This document shows positions 8,107 to 17,966 of a stretch of 64,000 nucleotides of DNA, in pieces. The translations under genes and the position numbers were made by a program. The stretch spans positions 72,632 through 136,631 of the forward strand of contig CADEDA010000003.1 of the NCBI GenBank assembly GCA_902825965.1, given 5' to 3'. Origin of the DNA: an uncultured Gemmatimonadota bacterium. Lineage in GTDB: Bacteria; Gemmatimonadota; Gemmatimonadetes; Gemmatimonadales; Gemmatimonadaceae. The notes below the pieces were generated by a model. The model was not told the origin of the DNA. It saw only the letters and a list, made by a program, of their open reading frames with translations, and made no database searches. Each line of letters starts with the position of its first letter. Position 1 is the first letter of the stretch.

Positions 8107-9015
8107 GTGAACGACCACAAGGACGCGTTGGGCATGCACCGGCTCGGGTACGCCGCCGAGTCACTCGGTGTCGAGGGGCTGCGGTTCGCGGTCGGGCCAG
8201 GGGCCGGCGCAGCGGACCCGGGGCCCGAACACGTCTCGGAGACGATCGTCGAGGAGGTCCCGGTCGGCCTGATCTACAACGGCGTCCCACACGTGGTCAT
8301 GATGGCCACGCCGCAGGATCTGGAGGACTTCGCGACGGGGTTCAGCGTGACGGAAGGCATCGTCGGCGCGGCAACGGAGCTGCGCGGCGTGGACGTGGTG
8401 CGCTACAGCAAGGGCATCGAGCTGCAGTGTACGGTGGCCGCCGAGGTGAGCGAGGCCGTGGCGGCGCGGGCGCGCCGCATGGGGGGCCGCACCGGCTGCG
8501 GCATCTGCGGCGCCGAGAGCTTCGATGCGGTGATCCGCACCATCCCTCCGGTCGCGGACGCCGTCCCGACGGGCGCGGTGGGTACGGTGTCCGCTGCCGC
8601 GGTGGCGCGCGCGATGCGCGAGCTCGGCAGCGGCCAGCGGCTGAATCAGGTCACCGGCGCCGTCCATGCGGCCGGCTGGGCCTCGATGGACGGCAGCCTG
8701 GTGATGCTGCGCGAGGATGTGGGTCGGCACAACGCACTCGACAAGCTGATCGGTGCGCTGTTGCGGGCCGGCGAGCGCCCGGGCGACGGGTTCGTCGTGG
8801 TCACATCGCGGGCAAGCTTCGAGATGGTGCAAAAGGTCGCGGTCTTCGGCGCGCCGCTGCTGGCCGCCATCAGCGGACCCACGGGGCTCGCGGTGCGCCT
8901 GGCGACCGAGGCGGGGCTGACGTTGGTGGGGTTCGTGCGCGAGGGTCGGCTCACCGCGTACAGTCACGCGACGCGACTCGAGGGTGGCGCGGCCGGTTCC
9001 GAGCCGCGGGGCTGA
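8107..9015 (+). CDS. fdhD: FdhD sulfurtransferase for formate dehydrogenase
   Basis: A 302-residue FdhD-family protein (GTG start at 8107, GAGGGA upstream). FdhD moves sulfur from IscS to the molybdenum cofactor and is required for active formate dehydrogenase. The two conserved sulfur-carrying cysteines are present in GRTGCGICGAESF (near residue 130). LREDVGRHNALDKLIG and VTSRASFEMVQK are also typical, and the latter region binds the cofactor. It is transcribed away from fdsGBAD, so enzyme and maturation factor share a control region. Confidence 0.95.
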   Translation: MNDHKDALGMHRLGYAAESLGVEGLRFAVGPGAGAADPGPEHVSETIVEEVPVGLIYNGVPHVVMMATPQDLEDFATGFSVTEGIVGAATELRGVDVVRYSKGIELQCTVAAEVSEAVAARARRMGGRTGCGICGAESFDAVIRTIPPVADAVPTGAVGTVSAAAVARAMRELGSGQRLNQVTGAVHAAGWASMDGSLVMLREDVGRHNALDKLIGALLRAGERPGDGFVVVTSRASFEMVQKVAVFGAPLLAAISGPTGLAVRLATEAGLTLVGFVREGRLTAYSHATRLEGGAAGSEPRG

Positions 9016-9100
9016 GGCAACCCTCTCCGGACGCGGCGGTACGAATGCGGTGTCCGACCGCGCACGCCAACGGAAGTCCACGGCATCTTCGGGAGGTTCG

Positions 9101-9871
9101 ATGCACGTCCCCACCTTGGCACGGGGCACGGTGTTGGTGGCGATGCTGCCACTCGCGCTCGCCTGCGATCGTACGCCCACCGGGCTCGACCGCAACGATC
9201 CGTCGCTCACGCTGCAACTCAACCTGAACCACCAGGACGGCGTGCTCGACTCGGCGCTCTCCTATGCCGGGGCCTTCGTGCTGGACTACCGGCTGCCGTT
9301 CGCGATCAACTACCGCGCGGTGGAGCAGTTGTACATGACGCGGCGCGGCGACGACGCGATGCTCGACTGGTATCCCGCCGGCGACTCGCGTCGCAACCTG
9401 CTGCTTTCGTCCACCTTGCAGATCGAGCCGAACTGGCGGCTACGCTTCACCGGGCACAACGGCCGCCTCGGACTCCGCGACCTGCGGCCCGGCGACACGC
9501 TCGATCTCGCGGTCACGACCGGGGGGAGGCTCGTCACCGCGACGGTGGTGCTGCCCGGGCTCGCACGCCTCACCCGCGTCCCGCGCGCCGACGCGATGGA
9601 ACTGCAGTGGCGCCGGGTGCCGGGCGCGCGGTACTACGAAGTGACCGCACCGAGCACCGACGCACCGTTCCACGTGACCAGCGACTCGAGCTACACACTG
9701 AGCGCCTCCACACTCGCCGCCTCGCCGGCGGGTGCGTTCCTGGAGGTGCGCGTGTGGGACACCGCCCACGCCGGGCGAGTGTTCCAAACGTTCGGCGGCG
9801 TGCCGATGGTCAACGGGATCCGCACACAGGTGGCGGCGTCGCTGGCCGACCGGGTGACGCTCGCGCCCTGA
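9101..9871 (+). CDS. Putative lipoprotein with a fibronectin-III-like C-terminal part
   Basis: A 256-residue protein with no family I recognise over its full length. The ATG at 9101 is fixed by a good ribosome binding site (GGGAGG at 9091-9096) and by the lipoprotein signal peptide ending L-A-L-A-C at about residue 20. After Cys the mature chain is beta-rich. Residues about 165-200 (LTRVPRADAMELQWRRVPGA, then YYEVT) resemble a fibronectin type III strand pattern. No catalytic motif is visible. It follows fdhD by 85 bases but a functional link to formate metabolism is not evident. Confidence 0.75.
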   Translation: MHVPTLARGTVLVAMLPLALACDRTPTGLDRNDPSLTLQLNLNHQDGVLDSALSYAGAFVLDYRLPFAINYRAVEQLYMTRRGDDAMLDWYPAGDSRRNLLLSSTLQIEPNWRLRFTGHNGRLGLRDLRPGDTLDLAVTTGGRLVTATVVLPGLARLTRVPRADAMELQWRRVPGARYYEVTAPSTDAPFHVTSDSSYTLSASTLAASPAGAFLEVRVWDTAHAGRVFQTFGGVPMVNGIRTQVAASLADRVTLAP

Positions 9872-9888
9872 GGGGCATCGACGACGGC

Positions 9889-12641
9889 TCACCCGGCGCG
9901 CATGGCCTCCACGGGTTCGATGCGTGAGGCGCGCCGGGCCGGTGCCCAGCTGGCGAGTGTCACCGTCGCCAGCAGCAACAGCGCGACCCCGACGAGCACG
10001 ACGGGATCCCCGGCACGCACGTCGAACAACATCGCCTGGAGCGCGCGGTTGGTGACGAGCGCGCCGCCGAGCCCGAGCAGCACACCCACGAGCCCGAGCA
10101 CGAGCGATTGGCCGAGCACGAGGCGGAGCACGCCGCGCGAGGTGGCACCGAGGGCGAGGCGCACCCCGAGCTCACCGCGTCGCTGCTGCACGAGGTAGGA
10201 CACGACGCCGTAGAGCCCGACGGCACTGAGCACCAGGCCGAGCACGCCGGCAAAACCGAGCAACGCGAGCGTGAACGTGGTGCGTGCGGTGGAGCGTGCG
10301 GCGACCGCCTCGAGCGTCCGCGGCCCCACCACCGGGATGCTGGGGTCGATCGTGCGTACGATCTCGCGCACGGCCGGGACGATCGCGAGCGGGTCCCCGC
10401 GCTCCACCTGCACGACGAGCGAGAGGTCGTTGATGGCGTCGCTGCGCTGGTTGGGGATGAGTCCGGTGGCGGGATAGAACACGGCTTCGGTGGGTGGGAG
10501 GTCGAGGGACTCCGCGCGCAGCTCCGGCACCACGCCGACCACGCGGTACCACACGTGGGAGTCACTGCCGTTGCTGCCGATGCCCTTGCCGATGGGATCC
10601 TCCCCGGGCCACAGCCGGTCGGCCAACGCGCGCGTGACCACGGCAGGCTGCGAGCCGGCGTCGAGGTCGCGCCAGACGGGCAGGCTGCCCTCGACGCGCA
10701 CGTCCAGTGCCTCGAACCACCCCGGGAGCGCGACGGCGTGGGCACGCAGGGCACCTGGCCGCTCGCGTCAGCGCTGCCGCGTTCGATGAAGACACTGGTG
10801 CAGCCGGTGCCGAAGTCGCGCAACGGGATCGGGCCCGCGCTCGCGGCGCGCACGCCGGGCAGCGCTCGCAGCCGGTCGAGCAGGTCGCGATACACCACGA
10901 GGGCCTTCTCCCGCGTGTCGTACGCGGTGAACGGCAGCGACACGTCGAACGTGAGCCGCTGCGCCGTGGAGAAGCCGGGTTCGACTTCCCGCAACGCCGA
11001 GAAGCTGCGCCACATGAGGCCCGTAGCGGCGAGCAGCATCACGGTGAGCGCCACCTGGCCGACCACCAGCGCGCCGCGGGTGGCCCGCTGGCGCAGCGAG
11101 CCCGTCATGCCGCGACCGCCGTCTCGCAACGAGCCGAGGTCGAGTCCGCGCCGCAGCAGTGGCACCAGCCCGAGCACGATCCCGAGACCCACGGCGATGC
11201 CGAGCGCCACCAGGGCGGCTTGGGGCGTGAGGGCGACCGTACTGAGGCGCGGCACGTCGGTGGGCGCGACGGCGAGCAGGCCGCGCAGCGTGCCCCACGC
11301 CACCGCCACCGCGGCCAGTCCGGCCGCGCCGCAGAGCAGCAGTGACTCCGAGAGGTGATGTGCGGCGAGGTGCACGCGGTCGGCGCCGAGTGCCGCGCGG
11401 ACCGCGACCTCGCGGCGCCGGCCTTCCATGCGCACGAGGAAGAGGTTGCCCACGTTCGCTGCGGCGATCACCAGCACAAGGAGCACGGAGCCGAACAGCA
11501 TCCACAGCGCGCGCGGGACCTTGGGTCCCAGCACGGCCTCGCGGAGCGGCGCGACGCGCACGCGGAAGTTGTACGTCGACAGGAACTTCGTCGTGTACGC
11601 GTTGGGCATCTGGTCCGGGAATCGCGCGAGCAGGGTCGCGAACTCCGCCTGCGCGGCATCGGCCGTCACACCGGGCTTGAGCCGGCCCACGCCGACGTTG
11701 GGATGGGTGTTCCAGAACGGGCCCGCAGGGTTGATGCGCTGCGGCAGCCAGAGGTCGACACCGAAGCCGGCGAGGTCGCTGCCGTCGGCGAAGGGGCCGG
11801 GTGTGGGCAGCGTCACGCCGGGCGTGGTCACCCCGATGATCTCGTACGAGCCGTACGACGTGACGAGTTGGCTGCCGATGACGCCAGGATCCCCGCCGAA
11901 GCGGCGTTGGTGGTACTCGTGACTCAGCACCACGAGCCGCGGCTTGCCGGGCAGGTCGTCATCGGCGCCGAGCAGGCGGCCGTGCTCCGCGCGGGCCCCG
12001 AGCACGTCGAAGATCGTATGGGTCGCATCCGCGACGCGGGCGAGCTCGGCGTCGCCGCCGCTGGTCACCGTGGTGCTGAAGGTGCGGTAGATGGCGAAGG
12101 CCTCGAGCGTCCGGCTGTCGCGCGCGAAGTGGATGTATCCGCCGGGCGAGATGCCCCAGATGCGTTCGCCGCTGCCGGGTACGGTGGCGGGATGCGCCAC
12201 GGCGACGAGCCGGTCCGCCTCGGGATACGGCAGCGGGCGGAGCAGCACGGCGTCGAGCACGGCGAACATCGCCGTAGTGGCGCCGATGCCCAGCGCGAGC
12301 GTCGCGAACGCGACCAGCGAAAACGCCCGCTGGCGCCGCAGGACACGTACCGAGTGCCGCGTCTCGCGCCAGAGCGCGCCGAGGAACTCCGCACGTGCCG
12401 ATTGCCGCAGCGTGTCCTCGTCGATGCGGCGTGTGGTGCGGCGGTAGTGCTCGATGTCGCCGAACCGTCGCGCGACCTCCGCCTCGGCCTCAGCCGGTGA
12501 CATGCCGCCGGCGATCAGCTCGGCGCGGCGTTCCTCCACATGGAAGGCGAACTCGTCGCGAAGCTCGGCGTCGATCCGCGCGCGCGACGGTGGGAGTGAG
12601 AAGTCGCGTTTGGGTCCGGGGCTGCGGTTCCACCAGCTCAT
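9889..12641 (-). pseudogene. ADOP-family FtsX/MacB-like permease, interrupted by a one-base frameshift
   Basis: The gene starts at 12641 (ATGA overlap with padR) and would give about 917 residues. The N-terminal 80 residues are the PadR-linked helical domain (DAELRDEFAFHVEERRAELIAGG). They are followed by the first membrane helix (VAFATLALGIGATTAMFAVLDAV), a MacB-type periplasmic domain, FtsX helices (VIAAANVGNLFLVRMEGRRREVAVRAALGA) and the duplicated second half ending APARRASRIEPVEAMRAG. The frame breaks at about 10740: upstream reads GQVPCVPT, then nonsense. Restoring one base in the G-run at 10740-10742 joins it to AVALPGWFEALDVRVEGSLP in the other frame. The total of 2753 bases is one short of a multiple of three. 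It may be a real inactivation or an assembly error in a homopolymer. Confidence 0.88.
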
Positions 12642-12979
12642 CGGCCACCCTCCGCCGCGAGGATGCGTCCCATGGCCGCCGTGTAGCGCGCCCAGCGGGA
12701 GACTTCATTGGCGAGCTGGCGGCGGCCGCGTTCGGTGAGGCGATAGTACTTCGCGCGCCGATTCTGCTCCGTGAGGCCCCACTCGGCGCTCAGCAGGCGT
12801 TTCTGCTCGAGCCGGTGCAGGGCGGGGTAGAGTGCGCCCTCCTCGATCTGCAGCTGCCGATCGGTGGTGGCTTCGATCCAGCGCAGCACGCCGAGCCCAT
12901 GCATGGGTCCCCAGGAGAGGGCCTTGAGGACGATGAGGTCGAAGGTGCCGCGGACGAGTTCGAGGTCTTCGGACGGCAT
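12638..12979 (-). CDS. PadR family transcriptional regulator
   Basis: A 113-residue PadR-type winged-helix protein, starting MPSEDLELVRGTFDLIVLKAL with the characteristic GPMHGLGVLRWIE and EEGALYPALHRLEQKRLL segments. Such small PadR genes commonly precede ADOP permease genes and are thought to control them. Here the stop overlaps the ADOP start (ATGA). A perfect 7+3+7 dyad lies 22 bases upstream of the start and is a good candidate operator for autoregulation. It diverges from the serine hydrolase gene at 13076. Confidence 0.92.
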   Translation of the reverse strand: MPSEDLELVRGTFDLIVLKALSWGPMHGLGVLRWIEATTDRQLQIEEGALYPALHRLEQKRLLSAEWGLTEQNRRAKYYRLTERGRRQLANEVSRWARYTAAMGRILAAEGGR

Positions 12980-13001
12980 GGGACCGGGGTTGGGGTGGCT
13001 T

Positions 13002-13018
13002 ACCTAAGGTTCTTAGGT
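13002..13018. promoter_or_regulatory. Inverted repeat upstream of padR
   Basis: ACCTAAGGTTCTTAGGT is a perfect palindrome with 7-base arms and a GTT centre, AT-rich against a GC-rich background. It lies between padR (start 12979) and the divergent serine hydrolase (start 13076). Its place suggests a PadR operator, although it is not the ATGT/ACAT type described for some PadR proteins. Confidence 0.55.
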
Positions 13019-13075
13019 TTGACACGGCCATCCCGCGAAGGGTTGCGCGGTGCGTCGGCCCTTCGTCCCCGGGGC

Positions 13076-14362
13076 ATGCCCAACACGATCCGTCCCCGCC
13101 TGTGCGGACCACTGCGCCGGGCCCGCACGTGCGCCGTCGTGGTCGTGGCGGCGGTCGCCTGTGACCAACCGGTGCTCGGCGCGCGCCATGACTATCCGCA
13201 TGCCCGGGACTCCATCGGCACGGTGCGCGAGATCTACGACGGCACCCTCACGCCGGCGATGGCGGTGAACACGTTCCGCAACATCGATCGGCTCTTCCCC
13301 ACGCGCGCCATCCGCCCCGCCGACACGCCGCGCACGCTCCCTCCGGCGTCCCGCACGCTGTCCACGCTGCGTTTCACGAGCGGCGGACACCACTACACGC
13401 TCGACGAGTACTTCGAACGCAACCGCGTCGCGGCGATGCTCGTGCTGCTCGACGGACGGGTGGTGCTCGAGCGTTACCGCTACGGCAACGGCCCGCGGAC
13501 GCGCTGGATGTCCATGAGCGTGGCCAAGTCGATCACCTCCACGCTGATCGGCGCGGCACTCAAGGACGGCCACATCCGCTCGCTCGACGACACGGTCACC
13601 ACGTACGTGCCGGCGCTGCGCGGCTCCGCGTACGACGTCGTGACGGTGCGGCAGGTGCTGCAGATGAGCTCCGGGGTGCGCTGGAGCGAACGCTACACCG
13701 ATCCCACGAGCGACCGTCGTCGCCTGCTGGAGGCGCAGATCGCGCAGACGCCGGGGGCGGTGCTCGAGGTGCTGCGCGGCCTGCCGCGTGCCGCCGCACC
13801 GGGGTCCGTGAACACCTACAGCACGGGCGAGACGCAGGTCGCGGGCGAGATCGTGCGCGGTGCGGTCGGGCGCGCGCTCGCCGACTACGCGTCAGACCGG
13901 ATCTGGCGACCGGCGGGCATGCAGGACGAGGCGCGCTGGTGGCTCGACGCACCGGACGGTGCCGAGATCGGCGGCAGCGGCATCAGCGCGACGTTGCGGG
14001 ACTACGCGCGCTTCGGGCAGTTCATCCTCGAAGAGGGCGTCACCGCGCGCGGGACCATTCTGCCCAGCGGCTGGGTGGCCGAGGCGACGGGGCCGACCGT
14101 GCTCAGCACCGGCGAGCGGGTGGACTACGGCTACCTGTGGTGGCCCAGCACGAGCGAACGCGGCCGACGTGACCGCGCGTTCTCGGCGATCGGCATCCAC
14201 GGCCAGCTGATCCATATCAACCCGGCGGTCGGCGCGGTGGTGGTGGCCTGGGGCGCACAACCGCGACCGACCGGCGGGGACGAGGTGGACGATCAGGCCT
14301 TCCTGGATGCGCTGATGGCGGCGCTGCGGGCGCTCAAGGCACGAGGTCCAGCCGGAACGTGA
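13076..14362 (+). CDS. Serine beta-lactamase-like hydrolase, putative lipoprotein
   Basis: A 428-residue class C-type serine hydrolase (EstB/6-aminohexanoate-dimer hydrolase-like). The N-terminus is Arg-rich followed by VVVVAAVAC, so Cys 29 is a probable lipidation site. The nucleophile motif S-V-A-K is at residues 148-151 (MSMSVAKSIT). The second motif is Y-S-T rather than Y-x-N (NTYSTGE, about residue 255), which favours an esterase or amidase over a beta-lactamase. The ATG at 13076 is chosen because the upstream open frame is antisense to padR. The 3' end overlaps the convergent receptor gene by 29 bases. Confidence 0.87.
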   Translation: MPNTIRPRLCGPLRRARTCAVVVVAAVACDQPVLGARHDYPHARDSIGTVREIYDGTLTPAMAVNTFRNIDRLFPTRAIRPADTPRTLPPASRTLSTLRFTSGGHHYTLDEYFERNRVAAMLVLLDGRVVLERYRYGNGPRTRWMSMSVAKSITSTLIGAALKDGHIRSLDDTVTTYVPALRGSAYDVVTVRQVLQMSSGVRWSERYTDPTSDRRRLLEAQIAQTPGAVLEVLRGLPRAAAPGSVNTYSTGETQVAGEIVRGAVGRALADYASDRIWRPAGMQDEARWWLDAPDGAEIGGSGISATLRDYARFGQFILEEGVTARGTILPSGWVAEATGPTVLSTGERVDYGYLWWPSTSERGRRDRAFSAIGIHGQLIHINPAVGAVVVAWGAQPRPTGGDEVDDQAFLDALMAALRALKARGPAGT

Positions 14363-16913
14363 AGCTGCGCGGCAGCGCAGGCGAGTAGATGTCGCCGCGC
14401 TGGATGGTGGGACTCGCGAAGCTGCCGGTCTCGGGATCGCCGTTGGGGTAGCGGGTCCAGGTCGCGAGATGCTGCGCGGCGACGGTGATGCGAGCCGACT
14501 GAAGGGCTGCCGGCACGAACCGCGCGGGGAGGTCGTAGCGCAGCCACAGCTCGCGCACCCGCAGGAAGTCGGCGTCGAACACCGGGCCCGTGTTGCCGGG
14601 GCCGTAGCCCGACACCACCGCGCGGGCCTGCCGGGCGAGGCTGCTGCGATCGTAGAGGTCCGCGCAGACCAGCCAGACGCAGGTGAGTGAGCCCGTCTGG
14701 TCGATCTTGATCTGCCCGGTCTTGGCATCGAGGGCCATGCCGACGCTCAGGCCGTTGCGCCAGCCGGCGTCCACGGCGAGACCGTACACCTCACGCGGCT
14801 GTGTCACGCCGCGTCGCGTCGCGGCGGCGTCGAGGTCGATCTCGGTGACGTCGATGATGCCGTCGCCGTTGGTGTCGTTGAACGTGTAGCCGCTCGTGAA
14901 CACCGCACCGAACGGCAGGCCCGGCTCGAAGCGCGCGCGGGCGGCGACGAACAACGCGCGCACGCTCGGCCCCTCGACCATACGCGTCACCTTGGAGCGG
15001 GTGCGCGAGAACGACCCGCGCAGCGCCCAGCGGGCACCCAGCCACTCGCGGTCGCGCAGCGCGAGCGTCCACTCCTCGCCCACCGTGGACCAGGCATTGC
15101 GGCCGAACACGTCGCCGCCATCGGGCGAGGCGACGAGCAGCAGCCCGTCGCGCACGTAGCGACCGTAGCCGGTGCCCGAGAGCGTGAGGGCACCGTCGAG
15201 CCAGCCGAGGTCGGCCCCGAAGCTGCGCTCCATCGTGCGCTCGAACTTCTCCGGCACGGCATTCGGGCTCACCTGCGTGGACGGCCCGAACCGGGCGATT
15301 TCGAGCATCGGCTGCAGGTCGTTGCTCTCGCCGTACGCGGCACGCACGCGGAGCGCACCGAGCCAGCGGCTGGGCCGCAGGAAGCGTTCGCGCGTGAGCT
15401 CCCAGGAGACATCGCCGGTCACCAGCGGATCCGCACCCAGCTTCACGGAGCTCAGGTCGGTCCGTTCCTTGCGCAGTCCCCCACCGATGGACCGGCCCGC
15501 GCCGAGCGACAGGCGGCTCGCGAGGTACACCGAGCGTGCACGGACGTCGGGCCGCAGGTTGGCGGTGAACAACGTCGTGTCGCCGCTCACCACGCGATCG
15601 TCGCGTGAGCGCTCGTTCTGGTCGAGGTTCTCCAGCAGGGCGCCGGCCTCCGCCTCCACGGAGAGGTTCGCGAAGACGCGTCGCGCGCCACGGAGGGCCA
15701 GCGATGCCGAGGTCGCGCCCTGCTTGAGATCGGTGCGGGCGTCCCGTGCGCCGACGAGTGCGTCGGTGGTGTTGCTGTAGAGCGCTTCCTGGATGGCCGT
15801 GCTGCGCAGCGTGCGGTCATGCGATACGCGGGCGAGCAGGCTCAGTCCCAGCGGCAACGTGGCGCGGGCGCCGATCCCGGCCGTCACGCGGTCACTCGTG
15901 TACGGCCGGGTACGAGCCAGCAGCGAGTCGACGTTGCGCTGGATGATCGGCACCGTGGTGTCGCTCGGTGAATAGGCGAGGTACCCGGTCTGCAGGATGC
16001 CGTTCTCGGACCAGCGCGCGTAGGCGCCGTCGGCCCGCGCGAAGCGCGCATCGAGGTCGAAGGTGACGCCCCACTGCGGGCGGCTCACCGCGCTGAAGGC
16101 GAGGTCGATGCGCTGGATGCCGGTGGTGCGGATGGTGCCCGCCCCTTCGTCCAGCACCGCACTCGCGCGGTACGCCGCGAGGGGGCCGGCGCCTGCGCCG
16201 GTGGCCTGCATCTGCGCGCGGGTGCTCAGCGCGGTACGGAACGGATCGACACCGCCGTACGGCCGGAACTCGGCGGTCCCGGTCGCCGTGCAGAAACCGG
16301 TCGCTTGGTCGGTGAGCGGACAGTACTCGGTGGCCCCGGCGAGCGTGGTGCCAGTGACGGTGACGCGCGTGGGCAGCGTGGCGGGTGCGTCCGTGCGCAT
16401 CATGTCGAACGAGGCCGTCACCCGGCGCCGCGCCGTCGGGCGGCGCGTGCGCACGGACACCAGTCCACGCGACGCGCCGAAGGCGCCGAGCGTCGCCGAC
16501 GACGGGCCGAGGTACACGTCGATCGATTCGACCTCGTCGAGCGGCAGCAGCCAGGGATGCGACGGGCGCAGACGATCGAACTCGGGGCCGAGCTGCTGGG
16601 CGTCCTCGCGCTGCAGGACACCATCGACGAAGAGCAGCGGACGGCTGCTGCCGAGTGCGCCGGCGGCGCCACGGGCACTCACATCGGGCGCGAAGCCGGC
16701 GGCACCCGTGGCGTAGCTGACGTTGAGCCCCGCGACCCGCCCCGCAAGGAACTCCGCGAGCGTGCGTGCGGCGCTGGCCCGCACGACGGCGGAATCGAGG
16801 ACGATGGGCGCCGCCCCTGCGAGGCCTTCCCCCGGTCGTTGCGCCGCCGTGCGGCTTGAGAGCACGGCGAGCAGGAACAGCACGGACCTGACGGTCCTCA
16901 GCGACAACGGCAT
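14334..16913 (-). CDS. SusC/RagA-like TonB-dependent outer-membrane receptor
   Basis: An 859-residue protein with signal peptide (residues 1-24, ending RTAAQ), a plug domain (about 40-150, containing FLAGRVAGLNVSYATGAAG and SSRPLLFVDGVLQREDAQQLGP) and a long beta-barrel ending in FTFRLDLVP. The DTNGDGIIDVTEID segment near residue 700 is typical of SusC-type barrels. It lacks the N-terminal carboxypeptidase-like domain of many SusC proteins, and no SusD partner is encoded nearby. It probably imports an oligomeric nutrient; the substrate is unknown. It follows the 2-hydroxyacid dehydrogenase by 40 bases on the same strand and may be co-transcribed. Confidence 0.85.
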   Translation of the reverse strand: MPLSLRTVRSVLFLLAVLSSRTAAQRPGEGLAGAAPIVLDSAVVRASAARTLAEFLAGRVAGLNVSYATGAAGFAPDVSARGAAGALGSSRPLLFVDGVLQREDAQQLGPEFDRLRPSHPWLLPLDEVESIDVYLGPSSATLGAFGASRGLVSVRTRRPTARRRVTASFDMMRTDAPATLPTRVTVTGTTLAGATEYCPLTDQATGFCTATGTAEFRPYGGVDPFRTALSTRAQMQATGAGAGPLAAYRASAVLDEGAGTIRTTGIQRIDLAFSAVSRPQWGVTFDLDARFARADGAYARWSENGILQTGYLAYSPSDTTVPIIQRNVDSLLARTRPYTSDRVTAGIGARATLPLGLSLLARVSHDRTLRSTAIQEALYSNTTDALVGARDARTDLKQGATSASLALRGARRVFANLSVEAEAGALLENLDQNERSRDDRVVSGDTTLFTANLRPDVRARSVYLASRLSLGAGRSIGGGLRKERTDLSSVKLGADPLVTGDVSWELTRERFLRPSRWLGALRVRAAYGESNDLQPMLEIARFGPSTQVSPNAVPEKFERTMERSFGADLGWLDGALTLSGTGYGRYVRDGLLLVASPDGGDVFGRNAWSTVGEEWTLALRDREWLGARWALRGSFSRTRSKVTRMVEGPSVRALFVAARARFEPGLPFGAVFTSGYTFNDTNGDGIIDVTEIDLDAAATRRGVTQPREVYGLAVDAGWRNGLSVGMALDAKTGQIKIDQTGSLTCVWLVCADLYDRSSLARQARAVVSGYGPGNTGPVFDADFLRVRELWLRYDLPARFVPAALQSARITVAAQHLATWTRYPNGDPETGSFASPTIQRGDIYSPALPRSFTFRLDLVP

Positions 16914-16953
16914 GGCGATGGGAAAGGAGGAGCGGACGGGGACAGCGACTCGT

Positions 16954-17922
16954 TCAATACCCCGCGAGTCGATCCACCTGCCACCGCGGGAGCTCGCCCG
17001 CGGCGAGCGCGTCGAGGCAACCGAGGAATCCGGTCACCGCGCCCTCCACCGTGGTGGGTCCCGAGCAGTGCGGCGAAACCATGACGCGCGCGTCACGCCA
17101 GAGCGGTGAACTCGCGGGCAGGGGCTCCACCTCGAACACGTCGAGTGCGGCGCCGCGCAGCCAGCCCGCGTCGAGCGCCTCGGGGATCGCGGACTCGTCC
17201 ACCACGGCCCCCCGCCCAACGTTGAGCAGCACGGCGCCCCGGCAGCGCGCCAGGATGTCGCGGGAGACCACCCGCCGCGAGGCCGCCGTCGCGGGCAGTG
17301 CCAGCACCAGCCAATCGGCGGTGGGCACCAGCTCGGCGAGACTCGCCACCGTGTGGACCGCCGCAAAGGCCGGCTCCGCCGCCGTCCCGGATCGCGAGAT
17401 CCCGGTCACGCGCACGCCGAGGCCCTGCAGCACACGCGCGATGGCACTGCCGATGTCGCCGGTGCCGAGGACCAGGGCGCGGGTGCCCGCCAGCCGCTGC
17501 GGGTCGCCGGCGATCCACTGGCCGGCCCGCTGCGCCTCGTCCAACACCCGCAGGCGCTGTTGGAACGCCAGCATCCGCGAGAGCACCCACTCGGCGATCG
17601 CCGGACCGAACGACTCGCTGGTGCGGGTGAGCAGGATCGACTCGTGCAGCGCCGGGCCACTCAACCAGGCGTCCACGCCGGCGCCGGTGCAATGCACCCA
17701 GCGCACCGCGCCCATGGTGTCCGCGCGGCGCGGCGGCTTGAACCCGACGTAGCAATCGGCCCAGTCGAGGTCCGCCTCGCTGCATTCGGTGTGCGGGGCG
17801 CCGCGCAGTTGCAGCTCCGGTCGTGCGGCGTGGATCGCTGCCACCAGGCGGGCGTGGTCGCCGGCACCGACCAGCACACGGCGGGGGCTGAACGGGAGCG
17901 TGAAAGTTGGATTACGAACCAT
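16954..17922 (-). CDS. D-isomer-specific 2-hydroxyacid dehydrogenase family protein
   Basis: A 322-residue cytosolic NAD(P)-dependent dehydrogenase. The Rossmann motif is VLGTGDIGSAIARVLQGLG (about residues 155-173). The catalytic trio is present: Arg in LLNVGRGAVVDE, Glu in DVFEVEPLP and His in VSPHCSG. The closest subtypes are glyoxylate/hydroxypyruvate reductase-like enzymes; the exact 2-keto acid is not readable. The start at 17922 (MVRNPTFTLPFSP) is the first sensible ATG; a longer frame would overlap the divergent hydrolase. Only 44 bases separate the two divergent starts. Confidence 0.9.
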   Translation of the reverse strand: MVRNPTFTLPFSPRRVLVGAGDHARLVAAIHAARPELQLRGAPHTECSEADLDWADCYVGFKPPRRADTMGAVRWVHCTGAGVDAWLSGPALHESILLTRTSESFGPAIAEWVLSRMLAFQQRLRVLDEAQRAGQWIAGDPQRLAGTRALVLGTGDIGSAIARVLQGLGVRVTGISRSGTAAEPAFAAVHTVASLAELVPTADWLVLALPATAASRRVVSRDILARCRGAVLLNVGRGAVVDESAIPEALDAGWLRGAALDVFEVEPLPASSPLWRDARVMVSPHCSGPTTVEGAVTGFLGCLDALAAGELPRWQVDRLAGY

Positions 17923-17966
17923 GTCGAAAGGTGTCGGCGCCTCGGCCCCGACGCTACGTTCGTGCC

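Noticed and set aside
14334-16913. Complete SusCD polysaccharide utilisation locus
   Set aside because: There is a SusC-like receptor but no SusD, glycoside hydrolase or sugar-responsive regulator nearby.
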